A stretch of 64,000 nt of DNA from Epiperipatus broadwayi (taxonomy: Eukaryota; Onychophora; Udeonychophora; Euonychophora; Peripatidae), in NCBI GenBank assembly GCA_028023455.1, contig JAQFVV010000013.1, positions 14,706,258-14,770,257 of the forward strand, in the 5' to 3' direction. Below, piece by piece: positions 1 through 12,845 of this stretch (position 1 is the stretch's first letter; each line of letters begins with the position of its first letter). The position numbers and the translations under genes are program-made. Under the pieces are notes generated by a model, which did not search any database, was not told the origin of the DNA, and saw only the letters and a program-made list of their open reading frames with translations.

Positions 1-2858
1 GTTTCTATTGTTTTCCTATCTGACCGATGTTTTTACATTTAAATGCCCAAGGCTGGTTTACATTTGACTAATTAAATTTATCATTTCCATTTCTGATTAA
101 TTAACCTGTTTTCCAAATCAAAGATATATTTAAAGATAAATTTAAAGATATAATTTTATCTCCAAATCTTTTTAAAATTTAGTTTTAAAATACTTTTTCT
201 TTAATAATACAGTTTTATTTTAATAATATTTTTTTTTTTTATCTGTGCGATTTAATATATACGAGTTTAAGATGATATTTAATTTCAATTTTTAATTCTT
301 AAAGAAAATTTTTAAATGCGAACTTTTTAATTTACTTTCATGTTTAATAAATATATATAAAAAAAAAAACAATGTAACGAATGCCTGTGCTCGTTACAAT
401 ATATATTATAATTTGATGTCTGTACTTCTTCAAAGCAATATATGTAATTATATAATTGAATATTTATAAATACAGTAGAGATTGAAAATTGTTTTGATCA
501 TGCTGCAACTATAGATTAAAATAGAAAATATCTTAGATAACACTTTGAAATATAATTTCAGTAAATTATTCTTCAGCTCTTAATAGAATTATTTGATTTG
601 TAGTAAACTGCCACAGTAACTATATTTCTCCTGCAGTGAATGATTTATTCGCATTGACATATTTGAACCTTTAGATATGTTTTGTGCATTAATAAACTAT
701 TGTAAATAGTCTTTGTTAAATAATACCACTAACTTATTCAGTCAAACTTTGATGTCAAATATATCATGCTAGTATTATTTAAATATGAACAATGATTCTA
801 TACTAATGGAATATTGGTCATTTCAAAATTAATTAGAAAAAAAATACTTGAAATCTATGGTCTATGAAAATTGATCGATCTTTTTATATGGCAATTTACA
901 GAAAAAAAGCATTAAAGATTAAATATTATATATTTTAAATGCATTGATAAATTGTTTATTATATATTTGACTATTTATTATGCCAAATTCCTTATGATAA
1001 AAATGGGTGCTGTGTAACTCTGCTTTGAGGACTAATGAATCATTGTATTGTAAATAGACATTTAAAAACATTTTTATATTCAAAATTTGACAACAAATAG
1101 ATTGTAATGAAAATATTTAATTAAGAATATCATTGCTATGCTAATAACATATCAGTAGCTACAAAAACAATTTAAAAAAGTGATTAATGCTTCAAACAAT
1201 AGTTCTGCTGTGATTAATCTTTTTTTTTCCATCTTATGGAACGGTATGAAAGATGACCTACTGAAGATTTAATATTACATATTTAAATTTCACTGACAAA
1301 ATAATATATATATATATATATATAAAGTGAACACTAATTTGTTTATATATATATTCAGCAACATACACACATATATAATAGTAAATAATGTTAAAATTTA
1401 ATGTATGCTCTCTATAGAAATTTTTATAATTCTTTCGGATAGGAACGTTTGATGAAAAGAATTAATCATTATTTTCTCGATATGTGTTTCTGTTATAACT
1501 GATATCTTCAACGGCCTGAAAATTAGTTGACACCTTATCAAACGTAATAATGCAATCTACACTCTTGTAACTTAAAATTAGTTTGAACTGGTTCAAGCTG
1601 AATGTTGTGATAGTGCTCAATCAAAAATTGTGTTGCCAGATTTAAGGGTGTACTAACTGATTTCCAGACTTTCTGATGAGATTTGTTATAACAGAACTTA
1701 TGTCCAGCAATCAATACTTCATTTTTGCTAACAATTCATTAACAAAGAAAAGACAGAAATACTAACCACTTCACAATCCCGGGGTGCGGGGAAGATATAA
1801 CTACTACTAATAAAAGCAGTCAAAAAATATAATTTTATCAACGCATTAGATTATGATTTATTTATATAATATTTTTAATCAGGTGAAGGAAATGTTGTGA
1901 ACTCAATTAACCTAAATAAACAAGTCTTACCTTAAAGTATTCTTTTCAACTTCAACAAGCACAGAGGTTAATATATATATATATATATTGGTTTATTATG
2001 ACAATGAATAATAAAAAGTAGATAAATGCATAAATTATTCTTTATTCCACAGTTATAAAATAAAAGGCTACTTGTTTCCAAAGATGTTTGCTTTCTGCAT
2101 TGATTGATATGCACATACCAAGTAGTGAGAGTCATATATCACAATAATGATAATGGCCAAGTGCATTTATATAATATTCAATGTCATACAGACAGTGACT
2201 AAGATAGATGATAATTTAAATATAATGCACAAATGATAAGTACTTTAAAATGTTATGTAAATGGGGAAAGGTATATACGAGCACAGAACTTTTCATGTTA
2301 GAAGGGAATTCATTACTGAAGGAGTTTGTTCTTTAGTAATAAACAAATTCATAAATTTTGTAAATGATTTATCTCATTGTTAATATTTCTAAAGTAATAA
2401 GAGTTCAAAGTATGATAACTGATGGTTAAATTAATACACAAGAGCCTATAACTGACATTACTGAAATATTTCATTGCTGAATTAATTCAGGATTCCTACT
2501 TTAAAAATAGTCTGATATACATATAGCTAATACAAAAAAAAAGCACCAATCACTATTAAATTTTAACTAAGACACAGAAATATATGAAGATTATTTGAAT
2601 TGATCTGTTTAGCAGAATCCAATATCTAAAATTCAGTAGGATAGTAAGATAAATATAAAAAAAATATCACTATAAATTGGTAAGAAAAAATCCCAGATAT
2701 ATAAAAAGTATAATGCAATATTTAGATATTGGAAGGAAAGTTATTTCAATGATAAGAAGAAAAAAATAGTACTATTACTAAAAAAAAAAAAGTATGTGGA
2801 AATGTTCTTCAAAAAATTATATAATAATAATAATAATAATAATAAAAAGAAAACAAAG
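1..2858. other. AT-rich stretch without a recognisable gene
   Basis: No long open frame, splice-phased exon series or recognisable repeat protein is visible on either strand. It holds short TA tracts near 1303-1324 and 1973-1989, an ATA microsatellite just before the next element (about 2821-2844), and one small palindrome described separately. Confidence 0.5.
373..398. repeat. Mini-palindrome TGTAACGA...TCGTTACA
   Basis: An 8-bp perfect inverted repeat with a 10-base spacer. Two other short palindromes in the window begin TGTAAC and end GTTACA or GTCACA (15830-15861 and 23645-23671). The shared ends suggest collapsed transposon termini rather than chance, but this is inference. Confidence 0.4.
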
Positions 2859-2978
2859 TAGTTTCTACATAATTAAAACAGGCAAAACTCTCTATACATA
2901 TTGCCACTCACTGCAAGCCAAAGTAATCAATGGATGCCAGAAGGCTTCTCATAAAATCCCCATCTAGTACCTACTCTT

Positions 2979-3033
2979 CCAATATCCCCAGACTAGTTTC
3001 CGGCTTATGGCCTTCATCAGTGAGGAGCCTTGG
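2979..3033 (-). ncRNA. Type I hammerhead ribozyme, HHR-A copy 1 (core intact)
   Basis: On the minus strand the core box CUGAUGA is followed by a short stem II (GGC, loop CAUAA, GCC), then GAAA, then CUAGUC with a minimal stem III (CU/AG) and cleavage expected after GUC. Stem I forms outside: UCCUCA pairs with UGGGGA and, beyond a small internal loop, CCAA pairs with UUGG. This order and the very short stem III match the minimal type I hammerheads described in Penelope-like elements and retrozymes. The pair next to the core (A with G) is non-canonical, so activity is uncertain. It is the best preserved of the three HHR-A copies. Confidence 0.75.
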
Positions 3034-3430
3034 ATCTGAGAGCACTGCACCTAGATCTTAGGATCTAATGCACTCCTCCAGCAGCCACCTTTTATCTCTA
3101 CTTAACTACAAAACTATGAGTCTTAAATTGAAAATGCCATAATATTTTCAATCCAAGCTCATTAGCTTATATAGTCATATAGATCTGAACTCAATTCAGT
3201 ACCTATACATTTTGGTGACTTTTTCTTAATAACCATAGCCACCACTATCCTATTAGGAAGAATTGGTTTTAAGCCAATAAACATCACATGATCACTATTT
3301 CCTATGCTTGCTTGTAACTGTTATTAAACAGGCAAAACTCTCTATATGTATTGCCACTCAATGTAAGCCAGAGTAATCAATGGATGCCAAAAGGCTTGTG
3401 CATAAAATCCTCATCTAGTGCCTACTCATT

Positions 3431-3484
3431 CAATATCCCCAGACTAGATACTGGCTTGTGGCCTTCATCAGTGAGGAGCCTTGG
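3431..3484 (-). ncRNA. Hammerhead ribozyme, HHR-A copy 2 (GAAA box lost)
   Basis: Same layout as copy 1. CUGAUGA, stem II and stem I are kept, but the GAAA box reads GUAU, which removes core purines required for cleavage. It lies 451 bases from copy 1 and so marks the tandem monomer length. Predicted inactive. Confidence 0.65.
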
Positions 3485-3912
3485 ATCTGAGAGTGCTACA
3501 CCTAGATCTTAGGATCTAATACAACCCTCCAGCAACCACCTTTTATCTCTACTTAACTACAAAACTATTGAGTCTTAAATTGAAAACACTGTAATATTTT
3601 TAATCCAAGCTCATTAGCTTATATAGTCATATAGGTCTGAACTCAGTTCAGTACCTATACATTTTGGTGACTTTGGTTCTTTAATAATCATAGCCACCAC
3701 TATCCTATTAGACATGATTGGTTTTAAGCCAATAAACATCACATGATCACTATTTCCTATATGATTATATGACCTATATAGTTAATAAACTTGGATTGAA
3801 AATATTATGGTGTTTTCAATTTAAGACTCATAGTTTTGTAGTTAAGTAGAGATAAAAGGTGGCTGCTGGAGGGTTGCATTAATCCTAAGATCTAGGTGCA
3901 GTGCTCTCAGAT

Positions 3913-3967
3913 CCAAAGATCCTCATTGACAAAGGCCATAAGCCAGAAACTAGTCTGGGGATATTGG
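3913..3967 (+). ncRNA. Hammerhead ribozyme, HHR-A copy 3 (CUGAUGA box lost)
   Basis: This is the inverted copy. GAAAC, CUAGUC and the CCAA/UUGG outer helix are present, but the first core box reads UUGACAA instead of CUGAUGA. Predicted inactive. The damage differs from copy 2, which is consistent with independent decay after insertion. Confidence 0.6.
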
Positions 3968-4134
3968 ATGAGTAGGCACTAGATGGGAATTTTATGCACA
4001 AGCCTTCTGGCATCCATTGATTACTCTGGCGTGCATTGAGTGGCAATACATATAGAGAGTTTTGCCTGTTTTAATAACAGTTACAAGAAAGCATAGGAAA
4101 TGGTGATCATGTGATGTTTATTAGTTTCTATATA

Positions 4135-6154
4135 TATAGCAACAATTCTTAAAATGATAAGTTTTTGAAATAAAAAAAGTAGATCAGAAAATTACATCTA
4201 TGAAGAATGGAAGGCTACAGAAGATGATAGAAATTTTAAAAGAAGGAGGTGAATAAATAAAAAAAATTGATGGCAAGGCTGAAGACCAAATGATTAAATG
4301 ATGCATCAAATGAATTGAAAAATGCAGTCATGATACACTTAAAATAGGTAGAAAATAAAATATTAAAATTTGCAAATCTTTCAATTTTCTAACAGTTCTA
4401 GAAGAAAATTACCAAGATTATTATAACTCTTCTACAGAAAACTTTGAACTCAAACCAATCAAAAAAACTAGTTAGATTTCAAAGTGTTTTTTAACAGATA
4501 ATCACAATCAAGTAAAAGTTATAGAAAAGTGAATTGCCGTTATGCTCTGAATTTGAAAGTTATAAAAAGCATTTGATTGAAGTTTTGAAACATCAAGATA
4601 TAGATTAAAATATAACCAAATTTTGAAGAATATTTATTATAATACAGCAACAGTAAGTGGATTAGAAGGGGACACTGAGAAGATCAACATTGACAACGGT
4701 ATAAATACGATTTTATATTTCCAATTTTTTTTTTAGTTATAAAAGTATTTTCTAATTTAAATGGGAAATTAAAAGAATTAAAATAAACCGAGATTATTTA
4801 AGTCATCAAGATTTTGAAAATGTAGTTGATTTTGCAAACAGTATTTCTTAGCTTCATAAAATGTTATTAGACAAAAGCAAGAAAATAGAACTAAAGATAA
4901 AAACTATGTTCAATGTTTTTTTCACAAAAGGAAGAAATAAAAATTACAAAATAATAAATTAGAAAAAATTAAAAATTATAAATGTGATGATCAGATTATT
5001 AATATAGGTGGAGCTTGGCTGAGATTAAACTTGAATGTGGAAAATTTTGATAGAAATAATAATTAAAAGAAAATATGTTTAAGTCTTTGAAAAGAAAGGT
5101 TTTTTAATAGATGTAAATCTGAGATTGAAGGTTGATAAACGGAGAGGTAAATATCAGAAGTGGCAAAAGATATTAAAACTAAAATATTTGAGTATGAAAA
5201 CAAGCAGGTATCATTAAACATCATGGAAAAAATTAAGAGTTTTAAAAAGCTAGATATGCTGAAATTTTAAACTTGATTCGAAAAGATTGTAAAAAACTTA
5301 CACACTGCTTTTTTCTGGAATAGATGAATGAAATAAAAAAGATTTGTGAAATAATGTGGAGATAAGCTATGGTTCAGAGAAATTGACTTAAACTTGGAAG
5401 GATCTTCATCCTGAAATGTATTATTATTTGTTTGAAAATGAATATGATACAAAAGGGATTTATTTTTATTCTTCGTTTTGTGAAAACATTAAATAATCAA
5501 TGGATTCTATTTTTTCAAAACTTTCAGCTTCTATTATGCTGATAATTATTATAAAGTAATAATAATAATACTGTAAAATTAATGTAATTCTTAATCTAAA
5601 AATTCTTCTTATTAGAATAAAAGTGATTTGCTAAAAATCAGTCATTATGAGCAATGATCTCATATTGTAGCACAATCATCTGGCATCTATTGATAATTCA
5701 GTTCTCACACAAAACTTTGAATAATAGTAAATGTTATAAGTAACCATTAATTAATTAATTAACTTAAATCCAAAAATTGTTTCTATAATAAAATATAATT
5801 AATCATACAATGGAAATGTCATTAAAAACTCAAAGTTTTTCTTTTGGGAAATGTTAAGATAGATATAACAAAACTTTTTCTTTTTCTTAAATAAAAATAT
5901 ATGCTTAGGGAAATATAATTGGAATTATTTAAAAACTAAAATTGGATTAATAATACAAAGAGTATAAATGGAGTTTATACATGTTATTTTGTATTTAATG
6001 TTTAAATATTAAATGTTATGAAACAAAAAATGTCTTAATTTAATTGAAAGACATGGAAAAAGTACATTGTATAATATTTCTTTTTAAAAATTAATAACAG
6101 AGAATTATAACATTATATATTTAATAATTAATAATGTAGCGCTTTATATATCGG
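4135..6154. other. Unassigned AT-rich stretch, possible worn-out repeat
   Basis: A lysine- and isoleucine-rich plus-strand reading between about 4150 and 5460 is broken by many stops and has no motif that can be named. It could be an old retroelement body, but no catalytic signature is visible. The rest is ordinary AT-rich sequence. Confidence 0.3.
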
Positions 6155-6279
6155 TAATATTATGGAAGGAACTATTTATTCTTCACACATGCGCTAGAAT
6201 TGACATGCACTCTCTCCCATCAATAGTATGCGTATCAATTCTAGCGCATGTGGGAAGAATATTTCCTTCCACAATATTA
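6155..6279. mobile_element. MITE-like hairpin, about 125 bp
   Basis: Two arms of about 50 bp (6156-6206 and 6229-6278) are near-perfect reverse complements and share AATATTATGGAAGGA, the ATTCTTC/GAAGAAT step and GCGCTAGAATTGA. A loop of about 22 bases separates them. The ends sit on TAATATT/AATATTA, so insertion into an AT-rich target is plausible. There is no coding capacity. A non-autonomous DNA transposon is the most likely origin. Confidence 0.65.
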
Positions 6280-8530
6280 ATTATAATAATTATTTATTTT
6301 ATGTTAGCCATCTATAACTTAATTTTATTTAAGTTCTGCTTGTGGTCATATTAAATTTAAGAAATGCATTAAAATCTTTTTTTCGCTCGTTTTTTAATCT
6401 TTCTAACAGATGTGATCGCATATAAAAAAATAAAAAAATGTTTTTATAAGAACAGTCAATTTAGAGGATATTAAAATGAAGTATTGACTGAGACACTTAT
6501 TTTGTTTTTAAAGTGAATATTTTGAAATGAAATTGTTATTAGAACTTCTTTTAGAAACATTATTTATTATTTTAATTTGATTTTCTTTTAAATAAAAATA
6601 CACGTATTCAAATAACTTTCAACAATTTTTTTTTTTTTTAAGTTTATAAGATAAAACTTTTCTTATTGGGAATGAACTTTGCTAAAATTTTTGTGCCTTT
6701 GAACATGCTTGTAGTAAAAAAAATTAAGTTTTCAATAGTTTTCTTTGCTAAAAAAACATCTCTGTCTCTTTAACAAGTAATTAGTATTAAACTGAATTTA
6801 CTTAAAAGTTGTACAAAAACTTTTAAATGCATTCTCTATTTTCAGATTTAAAAACTGACATAGAATGTTTTTTAAGTTATTATAGAATGTATGAATAGAT
6901 TTTAGAAATGTTATTCAATTAACTGAAGGTTTAAAAAAAGTTTTGGATTTTTTTTCCATGGATCCATCCCAACTAACCAGCTATTCAACTATTGGACAGT
7001 AAATTGATATGTATTCTTTTTAGTGTAGAAAACATGAGGCAAACCCTTAAAAATTATCACCAATAAGCAGATGAGCAGCTTGATTATGAATGTCTTCTGC
7101 TTCGCTAGTCCTCTGTAGAAATGTTGGAAAAGATTTTATTTTGTAGTAAATTACTGTTTACTTTTTACTATATGGATAATTTTTATTTTATTAAACTTCA
7201 TCAAAAAACATTTTGTAATTGTTTTGGACAAAATTTTTAAAAAGGCTAAAAAAAAAAAATAATTAAAACAATAGAGAAAGTATTTCTAAATGTGTATAAT
7301 GTCATTTTCAATTTTTTACCACGTTATTATTATTTCTTTCTAAGACTTAATAGATCTATATAGTATAAGTAATGTTTTTCTACATATCATTCAAAAGCTT
7401 TCTGTCTTTCTAAACTTAGCATTTTATTATTTATGGTGTTTTTAGAATTATATATTTATTTTCTACCAGTATGTTTACAGTATAACTACTCTCTGTGTGA
7501 CAAAAAGTTTGTCATTAATCTATTTATAAAAAGTCTCTATCTACTCTTTTTTTAATGTTATCTAAAACAAAAAACTGTCACTAGAAATATATATATTTTT
7601 AACAACAACATTATTCAAAAATCAAAATTCTGTAATCAGATGTTTCAAAATTTACTTTTATTCAACCACCTTCACAGCATTTTTCAATCATAGCATTCAA
7701 ATTAAAAACAAAATTTTCCTGAATATCTTAATTTAAGTTTTAAAATATTTGCAATTTATTAAATTTAAATATAATTACTTTTGTTTCTAAATTTATAGTT
7801 CTAAATTTAAAATCCAGTTAAGTTCAGTAATCAATCTTGTCCTTCTGTTTTTTTATAAGCATTCTATAATTCCGCTACCATCTCTAAATGAGGGTCGATC
7901 CACTCTCTTCACATCTATCTTGGTCTAAAATTGAGAATTGATACATACCTATATGCTACTCAGAAGTTTGAAAGATTTACAAAACATCATTCGTTAAATT
8001 CAGAATTTTATCTTTAACAGCTAAAAAGTTGAATTTGTTGCAAAAAAAAAAAAATTCTAATTTTTTTCTCCAACTTATTACATCTAATTATGTATATATC
8101 AGGAAATATTAAGTTTTCCTCCTAAATTTGTCATTAATAAAAACGCATTTAACTTTCTTTTAATGTTTTTTATGATCCATTTTATTAAATCCTAATTCAG
8201 TTTTTCAGCAATATAATTATAACCATGAATATACATCAATTTTTATATTGCAATAAATTGGAAAAATATTATAGTGAAACCACTTCATAAAAAAATCCAG
8301 CTTAGTCGGAAGTGTTAGGATTTTTCTTCTTACTTCATACACAGTCTTACCAGCTATTATAATAACATTATCATAATATATAATAACTTGTGAACTGATT
8401 TGAAGAGAAAATATTAGCCCAAATCACTTCATCGAAATTTTATAAATTGAACAATGATAATATTAAACCTAATAAAGATAAATTCATAATATGAATCCTT
8501 AGAAAATATTTGTATAAATTATATAACAGA
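6280..8530. other. AT-rich stretch without a recognisable gene
   Basis: Dense A/T homopolymers and stop codons occur in all frames. No exon with credible splice sites, RNA gene or repeat family was recognised. Confidence 0.45.
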
Positions 8531-9960
8531 AAACAATATTTGCATATGTATCCATCTAATGTTGTTTTGCCGAGGTTGGTTACCAACATTAAAATACACA
8601 AAGAGCATTAAGAATATTAATCGACTTTGATAGTGCATATTATTCATTATAAAGCATCAAATTATGTGGCCCAAATGTTAAAAGAAGAATTAGATTTCGG
8701 ACAATTTATGATTAAATCTTTTCTTCAAACTTGTAAATATTATTAAAAACATTATTTAGAATGAATATAGAGTGGCCTCATTTGACAATATAGAATTGTA
8801 TAGATCTACTAATAGAAAAGAATCGATCAAGATTATCAATGATATATTAATCAATAAGAATGTAGACAAACACAAGTATGAAATCATTATTGACTCTTTA
8901 ACATGGATAGATTAGGATATTGTGATGACATTTAGGGATAATGTATATGAAATGGCAGAATCTTGGCCAAAAAGATTAAGTTAAGCATTCCAATATTAAA
9001 CATATATAAAAATTATATATATACACTATATAGATGCTTTTTGCACTGTTGTGTGTAGTGTGGAATTGGCATTTAATGAAGATAATTTAATCCTTCCAAT
9101 ATTAAACATACATAAAAATTATCTATATATGCACACTATGTAGATAATATTTTTATATGTGCATGTAGAATATTATTAATAGTGTGTTTAATGAATTAAA
9201 CACAAAATCAGGTTTAAATTAGACTATAGAGCCTGAAAAAGATGAAGAAAATCACTACTCAGATTTGACAATAAAGTGAGACTATAACTCTTTGTGTTAT
9301 AAAATGATCTTAAACCTTCTAACATTAGAGGGTGAATCAATGTGAGATCTCATGTGCCAATGTCACATAAATTTGTGGGTTTAAAAGTACTTTTGCATCC
9401 AAACAACTACCTTTGTCAATTAGAGATTGACAAGATTGAGAACATAGAGATTTAAATTGCTGATATTATAAGATCAGATTATAAAGTAACTGATATACAT
9501 AACTATTCCAAGCATTTTAAAAGAAATGCTATCACCAGAAATAAAAACATTAGAAACAATAAAAAATGGATAGTATTACCATACTACCACATGTTGGAAA
9601 TAAAATTGGAAAGATCAGTGAAGATAAATACAATATTGGATTTATAACATCCATTAAACATACTATGAAAAAGCAAAGGCCAATTTAAGGACAATGATTA
9701 TACAGCATTTATTAATGTATAAGAAGGCTAAGACTGATATAACAAATGTGTCAGAAATTTATAACCATGAAAAGGAATATACACATGGTTTTGGCCCTGT
9801 ATTATTGAAATAGTATTCAAAAAAGGTATGACATAAAACAGAAAATCAAAGAAGTTTGGTTTATATTGTAATGAACTAAAAAGCCAACAGTGTTCAAATT
9901 AACAAAAAATGGATCTCTTGAATTCTAAATGATAAACTTCAAACCTATTGACAATCGTGA
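8531..9960 (+). pseudogene. Penelope-like element reverse transcriptase remnant
   Basis: Frame-hopping translation gives pieces of a PLE-type reverse transcriptase. Around 9135 the catalytic motif reads HYVDNIFI. It is followed by an FTIEPE-like strand and a downstream phenylalanine-leucine-aspartate block, the usual spacing in this family. Near 9570 a VLPYYH piece resembles the PY motif of the thumb region. Many stops and frameshifts make it non-functional. The catalytic pair is DN rather than DD. A direct duplication of about 45 bp (8990-9035 and about 9096-9150) lies just before the catalytic motif. A LINE origin is less likely because the FLD block spacing fits PLEs better. Confidence 0.5.
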
Positions 9961-10064
9961 TTTTGATACTTAGCATTTAAATATACTTGGTTTAATCAAT
10001 TTATTTTGTTCTCTGTAATAGTATTTTTTATATTTCTAATAATGGCAGAATATCAAGATATTAA

Positions 10065-10472
10065 TATATATCGGTACTTGAGAATTAAAGCACAACATGA
10101 AGCATGTAATAGATCTACTGTGCCTGTTCACATATCATATCAATCCATAACTTTGTAATCTTGTGATCTGACCAAAATAACATGTATAGCGATCTTGTAC
10201 ATGATTATTATTGGGAGGTTGATACATATGTCAACAAGCACAGTAAGTCTAATACATCCCTGTGTTGCAGGATTAAAAATAAGTAAAAGTAAAAAAATAG
10301 TAAAACTGACAACATTAACAAACAACTTTTAAGAATGACATTTAAAATGAAATTTCAACATTAACAAGTATGACTTTCAACATTCATATATTACACATTT
10401 ATTGTGGGTGTGAAAAGGTCTCCTATCCTCCCTATATTGCAGCTTTAGTACTCAAGTACCGAAATATATATA
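10065..10472. mobile_element. MITE-like element with about 27-bp terminal inverted repeats
   Basis: The left end (10065-10091) and the complement of the right end (10441-10472) share TCGGTACTTGAG with flanking TATATAT and AATTAAAGC/ACTAAAGC-like tails. The roughly 408-bp interior has no credible coding sequence; a 61-codon open frame inside looks like chance. A non-autonomous DNA transposon is inferred. Confidence 0.55.
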
Positions 10473-11744
10473 TAACCAATTAAATCTTAGATTTATAGAG
10501 CATCCCCCCTAGCCTATTATCAAATTGTAAGTTATTGTCCAGTATAAAAATTTTCCAAATTAATTTTTCTCATTATATATGTATAGTATAATGTAAATGA
10601 AAAATTTTATTGATTATAAATATTATTGATATGCATTAGTCATTGGATATATTTTGTTACTGTTGGCTTTATAATGTGGATATAAATTAACATAACAATT
10701 ATATGAGATGTGTGATGTGGTTTTTATATGTTAAACACCATGTATAGGTGTGGCTTTTTTTCCATCTTACAAATCTCTAGATAATTCTTCTTAACGATCA
10801 TTTTTTTAAATCTTTATTTTTTTTTTCCACACATTGTCTTGTCTTAGTAGAAAATTAAGGAGGAAATTGTTGTTTTTTCAACAAGTTGCCTTTGTTGCAA
10901 TTCTTAAGTGTGTATTAGTTTTTGCCAAGTACATTTAAGCTTCAAAATCAAAACAGTTCATAATCATGAATATATAAATAAAAAATTAGAATATCATTTC
11001 AGATTTCAAGTCATTGGCCTTTCCTGTTAAATGGAGATTGTTTTCATAAAATACATGTATAGTGAGAGATGTTAATCTGAAAACTTTTTGCAATGGATGA
11101 TGGTTCATGATTTAAAAGTATGCTAGTGAAAAGTACCCTGTAAATTTAAAATTTGATTGATTACAAATATTTCTTTGACACATTAGTTAATTTATTATAT
11201 ACATGATTCCACATATATAATAAATGTATAATTACATAAAAGCAGTCACCACTTAAACAATACCAATATCAATAATATTCAACAATATCAAACTGTTGTC
11301 AAGGCAACCTCCTTTTAACAATAAAGATTGAAATTGACTTTTATCTATGGTCTAATATGTTTATATAGTCATTAAAGATTGCAACTTGACTGCAGAGACT
11401 GAAAATATTAATCCAAAGAATAACAGCATTGAATGCCTAATTCAGGACAAGTCTTTTTAAATAATGACTGATAAAGAAATAACAGAAAAGTGGCAATGTT
11501 CATAAGAGTTGCAGGTTGTTGGGTAATGAGAATTTGGGGTTTTTTATCTTTGTTTTTTTTTTCTATAGTTAAGAACCCTAGTTAAATCATTTGCCAAACA
11601 AAAATGGTTAATTAGTAACTTCACCCAGGCTCTTTTTTTAAAACAAAAATTCTGAGAATGATTAGAATTAATATTTAAATATTCAAACTTGGATCATATA
11701 GCATGATGGAAGATGCTATAACATGCACCAGAGGTTCTTGTATA
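10473..11744. other. AT-rich stretch without a recognisable gene
   Basis: Nothing recognisable on either strand except a short hairpin-like segment near 11697-11720 beside the next element. Confidence 0.4.
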
Positions 11745-11840
11745 TAAGAAGGAACTTGAAATCAGACTTTCAAGCATCCTACAGCTATGCACTCCATCTT
11801 ATACAACAATACACATGACCACATGCATGTAAAAAAGATA

Positions 11841-11900
11841 AATGATCTTCAGTATATGTATTTCATGTTGAACCAATTCTCATCAGTTGGTCCAGATCAC
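11841..11900 (-). ncRNA. Hammerhead ribozyme, HHR-B copy 1 (boxes kept, stem II weak)
   Basis: CUGAUGA and GAAA are both present with the CCAA side of stem I, and the AGAUCA/UGAUCU outer helix can form. Stem II (GAAUUG with CAACAU) has two mismatches, and the UUGG partner of CCAA reads CUGA, so activity is doubtful. Confidence 0.5.
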
Positions 11901-12358
11901 CATCTCCCACACATATGTACAATCAGTGCTCATTTTATATTAAAATGGAAAATCTTCAACTTTAAAAAACAAGCTTTTCTTCTCCCCCACCCTCCAAATC
12001 TTCAGCCATCTATATTATTGAAAATTTGATGATAGAACACTCAAAGCCCTTGATAATGCCAATATCAGTGTCGTACCCATATTGGCATTAAGTCATTCTG
12101 ACACTACACACACAGGATCTTAATATATCCATTTAAATACATAGAAAAAGAATGGCCAGAATACAGGTTGAATAAATAATATTCAAATATATGCATATTA
12201 TCTATACTAAACTTGGCATCAACAAGGGCTTTAAGTGTTCCATCATTGGATTTTCAATAATATGGATGGATGAAGAGTTGGAGGGTGGAAAAGATCAAAG
12301 CTTGTCCATTAAAATTTGAAAAGTTGCTATCTTAATATAAACTGAGCACTAATTGTAT

Positions 12359-12412
12359 AACCAACTGATAAGTGCTTGTTGAGTGTGAAATATGTATATT
12401 GAAGATCATTTA
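12359..12412 (+). ncRNA. Hammerhead ribozyme, HHR-B copy 2 (core mutated)
   Basis: The first box reads CUGAUAA, so the invariant second G of CUGAUGA is lost. GAAA and the outer AGAUCA helix strand remain. Predicted inactive. Confidence 0.5.
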
Positions 12413-12796
12413 TCATTTTCACATTATGTGGTCATGTGTATCAGTTGTATAATATGGGGTGCATAGCTGTAGGGAACCTGAAAGTCTAACTTAATCATTT
12501 AGTTTAGACAATAAACTTATATTTCAATATTACATATTCAGCCTGTATTCTTTCCATCCCTCTTCTGTGTATTTATATGGACATATTAAAGTTGTCTATG
12601 TGAGAGGTTAACATGACTTAACATTGATATGGATATGACAATAATATTGGCATCAACAAGGGTTTTGAGTGTTCCATCACTACATTTTTATTGATATGGA
12701 TGGCTAAAAAGTTTGAGAATGGATAAGAAGCTTGTCCATTAAAGTTTGAAGATTTTCTATCTTAATATAAACTGGGCACTGATTTTATATATGTGA

Positions 12797-12845
12797 GAGA
12801 TGATGATCAGGACCAACTGATGAGTCTATATTGAAGACCACTTAT
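12797..12845 (+). ncRNA. Hammerhead ribozyme, HHR-B copy 3 (deleted)
   Basis: CCAACTGATGAG is present, but about 25 bases covering stem II and the GAAA box are missing before TATATTGAAG. Predicted inactive. Confidence 0.5.

Larger units (their letters stand above)
2859..4134. mobile_element. HHR-A element: tandem dimer plus inverted arm, with TSD
   Basis: Three copies of one repeat lie side by side. Copies at about 2872-3325 and 3326-3760 are direct repeats with a spacing of 451 bases. The third, 3761-4121, is inverted and runs across the monomer junction, so its end segment is joined to the start of the next monomer. The block is flanked by TAGTTTCTACATA (2859-2871) and TAGTTTCTATATA (4122-4134), a 13-bp direct repeat with one mismatch, so the array appears to have been inserted as a unit. 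Each copy contains a hammerhead-ribozyme-like motif (separate entries). Tandem ribozyme-bearing monomers are known from animal retrozymes and from pseudo-LTRs of Penelope-like elements; which of the two this is cannot be decided here. No protein is encoded inside. Confidence 0.75.

Noticed and set aside
1665-1705. CTGATGAG word considered as another hammerhead
   Set aside because: No GAAA box at the right distance and no complementary stem I strands.
11787-12029. 80-codon plus-strand frame in an HHR-B copy (similar frames at 18964-19174 and 61428-61628)
   Set aside because: These fall in the ribozyme repeat, are not conserved as proteins between copies, and run against or across the structured RNA.
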